This document shows positions 34,809-43,337 of a stretch of 64,000 nucleotides of DNA, piece by piece. The notes under the pieces were generated by a model. That model searched no databases. It worked only from the letters and a program-made list of their open reading frames with translations, and had not been told where the DNA came from. A program made the position numbers and the translations under genes. How positions within the stretch are numbered: the stretch's first letter is position 1; each line of letters begins with the position of its first letter. Where the stretch lies: the NCBI GenBank assembly GCA_963702035.1, contig OY969700.1, positions 1,116,001-1,180,000 of the forward strand, in the 5' to 3' direction. The stretch is from VRUE01 sp963702035 (GTDB taxonomy: Bacteria; Actinomycetota; Thermoleophilia; Solirubrobacterales; 70-9).

Positions 34809-34884
34809 GGCGGCATTCTCCCCCCGGATGCGACCCTGTGTCGCCTTGGTGTCGCCATGCGGCACAAAAGCGAGACAGCCATGA

Positions 34885-36441
34885 CTACGCCGTGGCTACG
34901 GCGCCGCCGCGGCGCGGGTCGCCGCCGCCGCTCAGGGCGCCCGTGGTGCGATCGCGGGCGACCGCCTGCACGCCGCCGAAGAAGAGGTTGATCCGCGGCC
35001 GGCGCAGGACCGGGATGCCGCGGGCCTCGATCCGCGCCAGCGCCCCCTCGTCGATCCCGGGCTCCGCCTGGACGACGCCCCCCTCGAAGTGCAGGCGAGG
35101 CGCGCGCACGGCGTCACCGGCGCCCATCCCCTGCTCGACCGCGCGCACCACCGTCTGCAGGATCGCCGAGCGGATCCGGTTGGAGCCGGCGCTGCCGAGG
35201 CCGAGCTCGATCTCGCCGTCGCGGCGCACCACCGTCGGCGCCATCATCGACGGCACCCGGCGGCCCGCGGCGATCGCGTGGAACCCGAGCGGGTTGAGGT
35301 CCTCCTCGCCGAGCATGTTGTTGAGGATCACGCCGGTGCCGGGGACGAGGACGCCAGAGCCGGAGCCGTTGGAGCAGGTGACGCTGGCGCACATCCCCTC
35401 GCCGTCGAGCACCGCGATGTGGGTGGTCGAGCCGAGCAGATCGCCGGGCGCGGGCGGCATCGCGCCGCTGAACGGGGGCGCGCTGCGCGCTGCCGCGGCG
35501 GTGGCGTCGAGCGCGGCCGGGTCGAGCAGGGCCGCGTGCGGCTCGTCGCCATAGAGCGCCTCGGCGAACGCCTCGTCGCGCGCCGCGTTGGCCGCGCCCA
35601 TCGCGGCCACCAGCTGTTCGGGGCCGCTGCCCTCGGCCAGCCGCTCGAGCAGGCCGAGCGAGTGGGCGATCAGGATCCCGCCCGCCGATGGCGGGGGGTT
35701 GGTCAGCACCTCGGCCCCCCGGAACGGCACCGCGACCGGCCTCCGCTCGATCGCTTCGTACTCGGCCAGGTCGGTCGCGCCCAGCGTGCCGCCGTGCGCG
35801 GACACATAGCCGCTCAGCGCGGCGGCGACCTCGCCGCGATAGAAGGGCTCGGCGCCCTCGGCGCCGAAGCGTTCCAGCGCCTCGGCCAGCTCCGCGAAGC
35901 GGAAGACGTCCCCTTCGCCCAGCGGCCGCCCCTCGGGTGCGTAGAGCTGCCTGGTCTCGGCGAGCCGCCGGTGGATCGGCCAGAGGATCTCGAGGATGTA
36001 GGCCTGCTCGGCGTTGACCGGGGCGCCCTCACGGGCGAGCTTCACGCCGGCCCGCGTCAGATCGGCGAGCGGGGCCGTGCCGAAGCGCCGCAGCGCCAAC
36101 TCCAGGCCGGCCGCCGTTCCCGGCACGCCACAGGACGCCGGCCCGACGTAGAACGTCTGCACGGTCTCCTCGTCGAAGTGGACCGGGACGGGGGCAAGCT
36201 CCACCCCACGCTCGGCCCCGTCCTTGCCGGGCGCGGCGACGAAGAAGTCGATCAGGACCGTCTCCTCGCCGCGGCTGACCATCATGAACCCACCGGCGCC
36301 GAAGCCGGTCAGGGGACTCTCGACCGCGAAGGAGGAGAGGACGGCCGCGACCGCGGCGTCGACGGCGTTGCCGCCGGCGCGCAGGACCTCGGCTCCCGCC
36401 TCGGCGGTAAGCGGGTGCCCCGCCGCGACGACGCCGGTCAT
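34885..36441 (-). CDS. Gamma-glutamyltranspeptidase family protein
   Basis: 518 residues of the Ntn-hydrolase GGT family. N-terminal AAGHPLTAEAGAEVLRAGGN and GGNAVDAAVAA are family signatures. The autoprocessing threonine is in DLLGSTTHIAVLD (about residue 340), and the small-subunit blocks TCSNGSGSG, PGTGVILNNML and GRRVPSMMAPTVV follow. No signal peptide is visible, and the length is shorter than secreted GGTs, so a cytoplasmic GGT-like hydrolase (such as cephalosporin-acylase-like relatives) is possible. Ten bases separate it from the ftsZ stop, so it may be transcribed upstream-independent or with none. Confidence 0.9.
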   Translation of the reverse strand: MTGVVAAGHPLTAEAGAEVLRAGGNAVDAAVAAVLSSFAVESPLTGFGAGGFMMVSRGEETVLIDFFVAAPGKDGAERGVELAPVPVHFDEETVQTFYVGPASCGVPGTAAGLELALRRFGTAPLADLTRAGVKLAREGAPVNAEQAYILEILWPIHRRLAETRQLYAPEGRPLGEGDVFRFAELAEALERFGAEGAEPFYRGEVAAALSGYVSAHGGTLGATDLAEYEAIERRPVAVPFRGAEVLTNPPPSAGGILIAHSLGLLERLAEGSGPEQLVAAMGAANAARDEAFAEALYGDEPHAALLDPAALDATAAAARSAPPFSGAMPPAPGDLLGSTTHIAVLDGEGMCASVTCSNGSGSGVLVPGTGVILNNMLGEEDLNPLGFHAIAAGRRVPSMMAPTVVRRDGEIELGLGSAGSNRIRSAILQTVVRAVEQGMGAGDAVRAPRLHFEGGVVQAEPGIDEGALARIEARGIPVLRRPRINLFFGGVQAVARDRTTGALSGGGDPRRGGAVATA

Positions 36442-36450
36442 GGCGTCGAA

Positions 36451-37905
36451 CTATCCAGGGAGGAACTCAGGCACGTCCAGCGAGCTCAGCTCGCCGGCCT
36501 TCTCGTTGCGCGGCGCGCGGCCGCGGCCTGCGTCTTTGGTGCGGCGGATCGTCGGCTCGGCGGCGCGGCGCGGCGTGGCCTGTCCATCGAAGCGGGTGGC
36601 GACGACGGTGACCCAGATCTGGTCGCCCAGCTCCTCGTCGATGTTGGCGCCGAAGATGATGTTGGCGTCGGGGTGGGCAGCCTCGCCGACCAGCTTCGCC
36701 GCCTCGCTGACTTCGACCAGGGAGAGGTCGGGACCGCCGGTGATCGAGAGCAGGATCGCCCGCGCACCCTCCATCGAGGTCTCCAGCAGGGGTGAGGAGA
36801 TCGCTTTCTCGGCGGCGAGCAGGCCGCGGCCCTCGCCGCTGCCCATGCCGATCCCGAGCAGCGCCCGGCCGGCGTCGGACATGATCGTCCGCACGTCGGC
36901 GAAGTCGAGGTTGATCAGCGCCGGCAGGGTGACCAGGTCGGAGATTCCCTGCACGCCCTGGCGCAGCACGTCGTCGGCGACCTGGAAGGCCTCGACCATC
37001 GAGGTGTGCTGGTCGAGCACCTCGAGCAGGCGGTCGTTGGGGACGACGATCAGCGTGTCGACCTCCGCCGCCAAGTCCTCGATCCCCTTGCCGGCCTGGT
37101 CGCCACGCCGCGAGCCCTCGAAGCTGAACGGCTTGGTGACGATGCCGACGGTCAGCGCGCCGACCTCGCGGGCGAGGCGGGCGATGACCGGGGCGGCGCC
37201 ACTGCCGGTGCCGCCGCCCGCGCCGGCGGCGACGAAGACCATGTCGGATCCCTTCAGCAGGCGCTTGATCTTGTCCTGCTCCTCAAAGGCGGAGCGGTGG
37301 CCGACCTGCGGGTCGGCGCCGGCGCCGAGGCCGCGCGTCTGCTCGTCGCCGATATGGACGGTGACATCGGCGACGCAGAGCTGCAGCGACTGAAGATCGG
37401 TGTTGACAGCCATGAACTCGACCCCGGGCACGTTCGCGTCGACCATCCGGTTGACCGCGTTGACCCCGGCTCCGCCGACGCCGACAACGCGGATAACAGG
37501 CTGATGCGGCTCGCCCGAGCCGGGCGGCTCATACGCAGGTTCCTCGCGGCCGTAGCGCGGAGTGTCAGACCGCTCGTCGCGAATCTGAGGCTCCTCGGAG
37601 AAGACCCTCTTCAATCTTTCAGGCGGCGTCTCAGCGGATCCAGCTCCACCCGAAGCCACCTCGTCCCGCGCGCCTCCGGGAGCTGCTTCGCCCGATCCCT
37701 CCCCGGTCAGCCCCTCTCCCGTGGGTGGCGTGGGGGTGGGTTCCTCCCCCGTAGCCTGCGAGGGGGAGGTGCCCTCCCCCGCGACAGGACCCGCGGCTGA
37801 GGGCTCAGAGCCCTCAGAAGAATCGCCCGAGGCGTCGTCAGACGTACTGCGAAAGAGGTCGGCGAGGGGACCCTCGCGCATGCTCGCCCGCTTACGCCGA
37901 CTCAT
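36451..37905 (-). CDS. ftsZ: FtsZ with a ~135-residue disordered N-terminal extension
   Basis: 484 residues. The tubulin-like GTPase core starts only at about residue 137 (IRVVGVGGAGVNAVNRMVD) and includes the T4 glycine loop AGAGGGTGSGAAPVI (~245) and the catalytic T7 region LINLDFADVR (~345). The C-terminus ends in SLDVPEFLPG, close to the canonical FtsZ tail peptide. The N-terminal ~135 residues are Gly/Ser/Pro/Glu rich and low complexity, a feature not found in typical FtsZ. It overlaps the upstream ParA-like gene by 14 bases and is not in a dcw cluster here. Confidence 0.93.
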   Translation of the reverse strand: MSRRKRASMREGPLADLFRSTSDDASGDSSEGSEPSAAGPVAGEGTSPSQATGEEPTPTPPTGEGLTGEGSGEAAPGGARDEVASGGAGSAETPPERLKRVFSEEPQIRDERSDTPRYGREEPAYEPPGSGEPHQPVIRVVGVGGAGVNAVNRMVDANVPGVEFMAVNTDLQSLQLCVADVTVHIGDEQTRGLGAGADPQVGHRSAFEEQDKIKRLLKGSDMVFVAAGAGGGTGSGAAPVIARLAREVGALTVGIVTKPFSFEGSRRGDQAGKGIEDLAAEVDTLIVVPNDRLLEVLDQHTSMVEAFQVADDVLRQGVQGISDLVTLPALINLDFADVRTIMSDAGRALLGIGMGSGEGRGLLAAEKAISSPLLETSMEGARAILLSITGGPDLSLVEVSEAAKLVGEAAHPDANIIFGANIDEELGDQIWVTVVATRFDGQATPRRAAEPTIRRTKDAGRGRAPRNEKAGELSSLDVPEFLPG

Positions 37906-38914
37906 CTGCCAAAACCTCCTCGGCCAAGTCTCGATAGTAACCCGCAGCGTTGCTCTGCGGATCGTACTTGAGCACGCTGGCGCCTTTCACGGGGGCCTCG
38001 GCGAATTTGATCGCCTTTTTGATCCGCGACTTGAAGACGAGGTCGCCGAAGTTCTCCTCGAGGATCTCGACCGCCTCCTTGGCGTGGACCGTGCGCGAGT
38101 CGAGCATCGTCGGCAGGATGCCCTCGATCCGCACCTCGGGGTTGAGGTTCTCCTGGATCATCGTCAGCGTGTTCTGGAGCTGGACCAGTCCGCGCATCGA
38201 CAAATACTCGCACTGGACGGGGACGATCACCTTGTTGGCGGCGGTCAGCGCGTTGATCGTCAGCAGCCCGAGGCTGGGCGGCGTGTCGATGCAGACGAAG
38301 TCGTAGTCGGCGATGACCTCTTTCAGCGCCTTCTCCAGCGAGCGCTCGCGGCCGATCTTGGTGCTCATCGCGATCTCCGCGCCGGCCAGGTCGATCGAGG
38401 CGACGGCGATGTCGATCTCGCGGTGCTGGATGATCTCGCTGATCGGCATGTCGTTGACGAGCACGTCGTAGAGGCTCTTTTCGACCTTGTCGGGATCGAT
38501 CCCCTGGCTCATCGTCAGGTTGCCCTGCGGGTCGAGGTCGATGCAGAGCACGCGGTGCCCGGACTCGGCGAAGGCGACGGCAAGGTTCAAGGTAGTGGTC
38601 GTCTTCGCGACCCCACCCTTCTGATTGGCAAAGGCGATCACGTCGGCGTGCTTGGTCGGCACCTCGGCGACAGGCTCCTCCACGACAGCCTCATGACGCG
38701 AGGGGGCAATCAGGTCGCGAGGCATGAAGCGCTCGGGCTCACTGGGCTCATCCGTGGGTTGTGCCTCTGCCACTGGCATAGGGGCAGGGGCAGGGGCAGG
38801 CTCTGGCGGCGTCTCCGGTACCGCCTCCTCCATCTGCTCCAGCTCCTCCACAATAGGATGGGGCTCGTCGACGGGCACGGGCGCGATTTTGGTCTTGCGG
38901 CTAAGAAATCCCAT
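37892..38914 (-). CDS. ParA/Soj-family ATPase encoded just upstream of ftsZ
   Basis: 340 residues. After ~90 residues of acidic, proline-rich sequence (with PAPAPAPMPV), the ParA core has IAFANQKGGVAKTTTTLNLA (deviant Walker A, ~94-113), LCIDLDPQGNLT (Walker A' Asp), and DFVCIDTPPSLG (Walker B). The spacing matches chromosomal ParA/Soj rather than MinD, with no C-terminal amphipathic helix. The gene overlaps ftsZ, so it may place or time the Z-ring, as MipZ/PomZ-type proteins do; that role is inferred from linkage. No parB is visible. Confidence 0.9.
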   Translation of the reverse strand: MGFLSRKTKIAPVPVDEPHPIVEELEQMEEAVPETPPEPAPAPAPMPVAEAQPTDEPSEPERFMPRDLIAPSRHEAVVEEPVAEVPTKHADVIAFANQKGGVAKTTTTLNLAVAFAESGHRVLCIDLDPQGNLTMSQGIDPDKVEKSLYDVLVNDMPISEIIQHREIDIAVASIDLAGAEIAMSTKIGRERSLEKALKEVIADYDFVCIDTPPSLGLLTINALTAANKVIVPVQCEYLSMRGLVQLQNTLTMIQENLNPEVRIEGILPTMLDSRTVHAKEAVEILEENFGDLVFKSRIKKAIKFAEAPVKGASVLKYDPQSNAAGYYRDLAEEVLADESA

Positions 38915-38979
38915 TGCGCGAGTATTCGTATAGGCGCTTGCGTTTCCTCCCCGAATCAGAAATTGCTACCAATTGCCCG

Positions 38980-39144
38980 CAATGACAGATTCCAAAGCCA
39001 GGTGCGACTGGGGGCGTGCGTGGCCAAGCAGATCAAGGATGCAGGGCGCCGCCTTTAGCGGCGCTAAAGGCAAGCCCGAAGACGCAGAGATGCGCAGTGC
39101 CACGCGCGTCATCCAGGCGTGCCGGGATTTGGAATCTGTCATTG
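38980..39144 (+). repeat. Structured repeat element family A, copy 4
   Basis: A 17-bp perfect inverted repeat (CAATGACAGATTCCAAA at 38980-38996 with 39128-39144) encloses GCGTGGCC/GTGCCACGC and the conserved core GCCAAGCAGATCAAGGATGC, AGGGCG, then CCGAAGACGCAGAGATGCGC. The apical hairpin is GCCTTTAGC-GGC-GCTAAAGGC (39051-39071). None of the three stems matches other copies in sequence. It lies between the divergent ParA-like and ArsA-like genes, and its right arm ends on the TTG start of the latter. Confidence 0.75.
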
Positions 39145-40068
39145 CCCACGCCTGAGCTATTAGACAAGCGACTGGTCTTCGTGACCGGCAAGGGAGGAGT
39201 CGGCAAGACCACCGTCGCGGTCGCGCTGGGAATCCGCGCGGCCGAGGAAGGCAAGCGCACGATCGTCTGCGAGGTCTCCTCACAGGAGAACGCCTCGCGG
39301 ATCTTCGATCACACCGAGGTCGGCTTCCACGAGGTCGAGATGGCGGAGAACCTCTGGTCGATCTCGATCGACCCCGACGAGTCGATGCGCGAGTACGTCC
39401 TGCTCCAGCTCAAGGTCCGGGCGATGCGCGACCTGCTCTTCCGCAGTCGCATCTTCTCCTACCTCGCCGCCGCCACCCCGGGGCTCAAGGAGCTGGTCAC
39501 GATCGGCAAGATCTGGGAGCTGGCCCAGCTCGACCGCAAGGTCAAGAGCGGCCGCAAGTACGACCTGGTGATCGTCGACGCCCCCGCCACCGGCCACGGG
39601 ATCGGCTTCCTGCAGACGCCGCGCACCTTCGCCGCGATCGCCCGCGTCGGCCCGATCCACTCGCAGGCACAGCAGCTCAACCGCCTGATCACCGACCAGG
39701 AGCACACGGGGACCGCGATCGTCGCCCTGCCGGAGGAGATGCCGGTCAACGAGACCGCGGCGCTGGAGAGCGAGCTGCGCGCCGAGGTCGGCGTCGCCGT
39801 CGACCGCATCTACCTGAACGGGCTCTACCCCGAGCGCTTCTCCAAGCAGGAGGCCGAGCGGCTCACCGAGCTGGCCGAGGGCGAGAACGGGAGCGTGCGC
39901 GCCGCCGCCCGCGCCGCCGTCTCCGAGCACGGCCGCGCCCGCTCCCAGCGCGCCCAGCTGGCCCGCCTGCGCCGCCGGGTCGAGGCGCCCGTGAAGACCC
40001 TCCCCTTCCTCTTCGAGCCCGAACTGGGCGTCGAGGCGGCGCATACGCTGGCGAAGAGGCTGGGCTGA
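39142..40068 (+). CDS. ArsA/GET3-like ATPase, first of a pair
   Basis: 308 residues from a TTG at 39142; upstream in-frame sequence is repeat DNA. The deviant P-loop RLVFVTGKGGVGKTTVAVAL (about residues 10-29) identifies the ArsA/GET3 family, with later DLVIVDAPATGHGIG (switch/Walker B, ~138). It overlaps the next gene by one base (TGATG). Pairs of ArsA-like ATPases like this are conserved in actinobacteria (mycobacterial Rv3679-Rv3680) and assemble as a complex; roles in export or metabolite detoxification have been proposed. No arsenic genes are near. Confidence 0.9.
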   Translation: MPTPELLDKRLVFVTGKGGVGKTTVAVALGIRAAEEGKRTIVCEVSSQENASRIFDHTEVGFHEVEMAENLWSISIDPDESMREYVLLQLKVRAMRDLLFRSRIFSYLAAATPGLKELVTIGKIWELAQLDRKVKSGRKYDLVIVDAPATGHGIGFLQTPRTFAAIARVGPIHSQAQQLNRLITDQEHTGTAIVALPEEMPVNETAALESELRAEVGVAVDRIYLNGLYPERFSKQEAERLTELAEGENGSVRAAARAAVSEHGRARSQRAQLARLRRRVEAPVKTLPFLFEPELGVEAAHTLAKRLG

Positions 40069-41219
40069 TGCCGGCCATCGACGAGATCCTCGCGGGCAAG
40101 GACATCTGCATCTGCGCCGGCTCGGGCGGGGTCGGCAAGACGACGACCTCGGCGGCGATCGCCGCCGGCATGGCGGCGCGCGGGCTGCGCGTCTGCGTGC
40201 TGACGATCGACCCGGCGAAGCGGCTCGCCGACTCGCTCGGCCTGCGCGAGCTGGGCAACGAGGCGACGCGGGTCGACCCGGAGCTGTTCGAGCGCCACGG
40301 GATCGAGATCAAGGGCGAGCTGTGGGCGATGATGCTCGACGCCAAGGCGACCTTCGACGAGCTGGTCGCCCGCCAGGCGCCCGACGAGGAGTCGCGCGAC
40401 CGGGTGCTGAACAACCGCATCTACCAGCAGATCTCCAACGCGCTGGCCGGCTCGCAGGAGTACATGGCGATGGAGAAGCTCTTCGAGCTGCACACCAGCG
40501 GACGCTTCGACCTGCTCGTCCTCGACACGCCGCCGACCCGCAACGCGCTCGACTTCCTCGATGCCCCCAAACGGCTCACCCAGTTCATCGAGGGCCGCTC
40601 GCTGCGCATGTTCATGAAGCCGACCGGGTTCGCCGCGAAGGTCGCCGGGCGCGGCGCCTCGGTCGCCCTCTCGGTCTTCAAGCGGATCGTCGGCTTCGAC
40701 CTGCTCGCCGACCTGGCCGAGTTCTTCAACGCCTTCAGCGGCATGGTCGACGGCTTCCAGGCCCGTGCCAAGAGGGTCAACAGTCTGTTGGCCGACCCCC
40801 ACACCTGCTTCCTCGTCGTCTGCGGGCCGCAGGGCGAGCCGATCGACGAGGCCGTCTACTTCCACCGCAAGCTGGTCGAGGCGAAACTGCCCTTCGGCGG
40901 CGTGATCGTCAACAAGGTCCACTACCCGGCCGAGCGCCTGCGCGGCGACGGGGCGGACCTCGAGGGAGCGCTCGGCGAGAAACTGGGCGATGAGGACCTC
41001 GCCAGGCGCGCCGCCGAGAACTTCGCCGACTACCAGGCGCTGGCCGAGCGCGACGCCCGCAACATCGAGCACCTGGCCAGGGAGCTGCGCACGCGGGGCG
41101 TGATCCGCGTCCCCTATCTGGACGAGGACGTCCACGACCTCGGCGGCCTCGCCGAGATCAACCGCTACCTGTTCGCCTCGAACGAGGAGCGGATAGAGAT
41201 CGCCGCTGGTCGCGCCTGA
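40068..41219 (+). CDS. ArsA/GET3-like ATPase, second of a pair
   Basis: 383 residues. P-loop ICICAGSGGVGKTTTSAAIA (~13-32), the switch I region VLTIDPAKRLADSLGL, and FDLLVLDTPPTRNALDFLDA (~148-167) match the ArsA superfamily and the Rv3680-type partner. A central hydrophobic, basic segment (~195-225) could form the client groove. Co-translated with the preceding gene. Convergent with the unknown 542-residue gene across nine bases. Confidence 0.92.
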   Translation: MPAIDEILAGKDICICAGSGGVGKTTTSAAIAAGMAARGLRVCVLTIDPAKRLADSLGLRELGNEATRVDPELFERHGIEIKGELWAMMLDAKATFDELVARQAPDEESRDRVLNNRIYQQISNALAGSQEYMAMEKLFELHTSGRFDLLVLDTPPTRNALDFLDAPKRLTQFIEGRSLRMFMKPTGFAAKVAGRGASVALSVFKRIVGFDLLADLAEFFNAFSGMVDGFQARAKRVNSLLADPHTCFLVVCGPQGEPIDEAVYFHRKLVEAKLPFGGVIVNKVHYPAERLRGDGADLEGALGEKLGDEDLARRAAENFADYQALAERDARNIEHLARELRTRGVIRVPYLDEDVHDLGGLAEINRYLFASNEERIEIAAGRA

Positions 41220-41228
41220 GACTGCCGG

Positions 41229-42857
41229 TCAGCTGGCGCCGCGGCCCTCGTAGTGGTCGTAGCGAAGCTCTTTGACATCCCAGTCGGCGTTCTCGGGGAC
41301 CGGGAAGAGGTGGCGCACGCGCGGGGTGTCGATCCTGTCGCGGTGCGAGACGTCTCCGTCGATCGCCGGGAAGTCGAGCGTGCTCTCCTCGACCTCGACC
41401 TCGTCGAGCCAGTGGGTCGCGGTTATGCGGATCTCGTGCTCGGCCGGAACCGGCTCGAGGATGCGGGTGTCCTGGTCCATGTCGTGCTCCTCCGTCGGCT
41501 CGATTTTCGGCGCTGTGGACTTTTGACGTGCTGTGGCCTGTTCAAAGTCCACAGCGGGCTCGGGAAGCGGGGCGGGTTCGGGGGCGAGGTCCTGCGCGAC
41601 GACCGCGATCGCGGCGTCGCCCGTGTCGAGGCCGGTGGCGATCAGGGTCTCGTCGGCGGCCTCGTTGAGATCGGCGCCGAGCTCTCCAAGAGCGGCTTCG
41701 CGGAGGATCCGGCGCACGCACTCCTCTGCCCAGCCGGCCAGCTCGCCGGCGCTCTCGGCCGAGGCGCCGGACATCTGCGCGCGCTCCAGCTCCAGCGCCG
41801 CTTCGACCCGCTCGCGGGCGCCGAGCCGATCGGTCGACCCGTCGGCGATCAGCGCCGCGGCGCGCATCGGCAGCGAGGCGCCGACCGGGCCCTGCCCGTC
41901 GAGCACGGCGCGCAGGGCGAGAAGATGGTCGCTCAGCCCCTCCGCGGGGGAAGGCCGCTCGCAGCCGAGCTCGAAGCGGCGCACGGCCCAGGCGAGCGGG
42001 CCGGCCGGGTCGGGCCTGGCCTCGAGTGTCGCGGCGAGGTCGACCAGCCGCGCCGCCTCCTCCTCGTTCAGCTTGTAGTCGTCGGCGCGGGGCGCCGGGG
42101 CGCCGGTCGCGATGCGGCGCCAGCGGCCCTCTCCGGTGGGCGCGAAGGCGTGCGGCCCGAGCCCGACCCCACCGGCCTTGAAGAGGCGCATGACGCTGAT
42201 CAGGTCGGCGAGCTGCTGGAGAGCGGCGGCGGCGCTGTCGGCGCCCTCGGCCTGCTCGGCGATCGCCAGAAACTGCGGCTCCCAGGCGGCGCGGCCCATG
42301 CCCTCGCTGCGCATCGCCTCGATCGGCGCCTCGAAGCTGTCGGCGCGGACCAGTTGCATGCCGTGCGGCAGCCGCAGCCGCGCGAGCGGCATCCGCAGAC
42401 CGACCAGCGGCACGACGACGATGTCCGCCTCGTCGACGTCGCCGGCCTCGGCGTCGAGCACCGCGAGGGCGCTCTCGAGCCGCTCGCGGTCGAGCGAGAA
42501 CTCGGTGCAGCCGTCCCAGAGCCCGGCAATGAAGATCGTCAGCATCCGCGCCGCCCGCTCGCCGGGATCGGCGGGAACGGCCTCACCGCGCTGCTCCATA
42601 TAAGGAGCGGCGACGCCGGCCAGCGCCACGGCCTCCCGCGCCGGCTCAAAAGCAGCCAAGGACCGCAGCTCCCCCTCCCGCTCAAGCACAAAGCGCGAGG
42701 TCAGCGGCACGTAGCTATGAAAGAAGGCCTCATCCGGACCGGCGGACTCAGCAACATCAAAAGGAATCTGCTCCCCACTGGCGACCAGCATCGAGAAGCG
42801 CGTGGCAGCCTCAGCAGCCAGCCGCCGCAGAGCCTCATTTAGAAGCGGATCACGCAC
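41229..42857 (-). CDS. Unknown 542-residue protein
   Basis: No family recognised. The first ~400 residues are helical and alanine/leucine/glutamate rich, with several short conserved-looking clusters (SYVPLTSRFVLERE, FIAGLWDGCTEFSLDRE, LADLISVMRLFKAGGVGLGP). The last ~140 residues are acidic and probably disordered, ending in a block with many Asp/Glu (VEESTLDFPAIDGDVSHRD). No transmembrane segment or signal. Codon use and third-position GC are normal for the window and the frame is intact over 1.6 kb, so it is a real gene. It is convergent with the ArsA pair and transcribed alone. Confidence 0.8.
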   Translation of the reverse strand: MRDPLLNEALRRLAAEAATRFSMLVASGEQIPFDVAESAGPDEAFFHSYVPLTSRFVLEREGELRSLAAFEPAREAVALAGVAAPYMEQRGEAVPADPGERAARMLTIFIAGLWDGCTEFSLDRERLESALAVLDAEAGDVDEADIVVVPLVGLRMPLARLRLPHGMQLVRADSFEAPIEAMRSEGMGRAAWEPQFLAIAEQAEGADSAAAALQQLADLISVMRLFKAGGVGLGPHAFAPTGEGRWRRIATGAPAPRADDYKLNEEEAARLVDLAATLEARPDPAGPLAWAVRRFELGCERPSPAEGLSDHLLALRAVLDGQGPVGASLPMRAAALIADGSTDRLGARERVEAALELERAQMSGASAESAGELAGWAEECVRRILREAALGELGADLNEAADETLIATGLDTGDAAIAVVAQDLAPEPAPLPEPAVDFEQATARQKSTAPKIEPTEEHDMDQDTRILEPVPAEHEIRITATHWLDEVEVEESTLDFPAIDGDVSHRDRIDTPRVRHLFPVPENADWDVKELRYDHYEGRGAS

Positions 42858-42917
42858 GTCCCAGCCTTCCTCCCGTCCCTACCCGCTCCTGCGCATGCAA
42901 CACGCCTTGCAGGACAG

Positions 42918-43256
42918 CTACGCGGGTACCGCGGCCGGCTCTTCGAACAGCCAGCGAGTGCCGTAGCGCCGCATGTCCTCGATCAGCGGCACCAGCGCCT
43001 CACCCTTCTCGGTCAGCGCGTACTCGACCCGCGGCGGCACCTCGGGGAAGGTGTTGCGTGTGACGATCCCCTCCTCTTCGAGCGCCCGCAGGCGCAACGA
43101 GAGGGTGCGCGGGCTGATCCCCTCCAGCGAGCGCTCGAGCTCGCAGAAGCGGCTGCAACCCTCGGCCAGGTCGCGGATGACGAGGAGCGTCCACTTACCG
43201 CAGACGACGTCGGCGGTGCGACAGACGGGACATCGGGAGTTGCTTTCGGCGCTCAT
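42918..43256 (-). CDS. HxlR-family transcriptional regulator
   Basis: 112 residues from the ATG at 43256; a TTG two codons upstream is possible. The HxlR winged helix covers most of it: RCPVCRTADVVCGKWTLLVI at the N-terminus with a CxxC near the conserved sensing cysteine, then FCELERSLEGISPRTLSLRL, the recognition helix, and VEYALTEKGEAL in the wing. A short inverted repeat, TTCA-CTTAC-TGAA, lies in the 80-base gap toward the pilus operon end. The target is unknown. Confidence 0.9.
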   Translation of the reverse strand: MSAESNSRCPVCRTADVVCGKWTLLVIRDLAEGCSRFCELERSLEGISPRTLSLRLRALEEEGIVTRNTFPEVPPRVEYALTEKGEALVPLIEDMRRYGTRWLFEEPAAVPA

Positions 43257-43337
43257 TCTCAAGGCCCTTCGGGCGTGCCGGGAACGTTGGATCGGCTCGC
43301 CAGAGCGAGTTTAGCGCCAAAGCTTCACTTACTGAAG

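Noticed and set aside
41261..42842. Plus-strand 529-codon frame opposite the unknown 542-residue gene as the true gene
   Set aside because: The minus-strand frame has more even amino acid use and an acidic tail; the plus frame is rich in Arg/Gly and runs opposite it throughout, as a shadow would.
43257..43337. Strong promoter for HxlR with TTCACTTACTGAA as a definite operator
   Set aside because: The repeat is only 4-5 bp per arm; too weak to claim beyond a mention with the gene.
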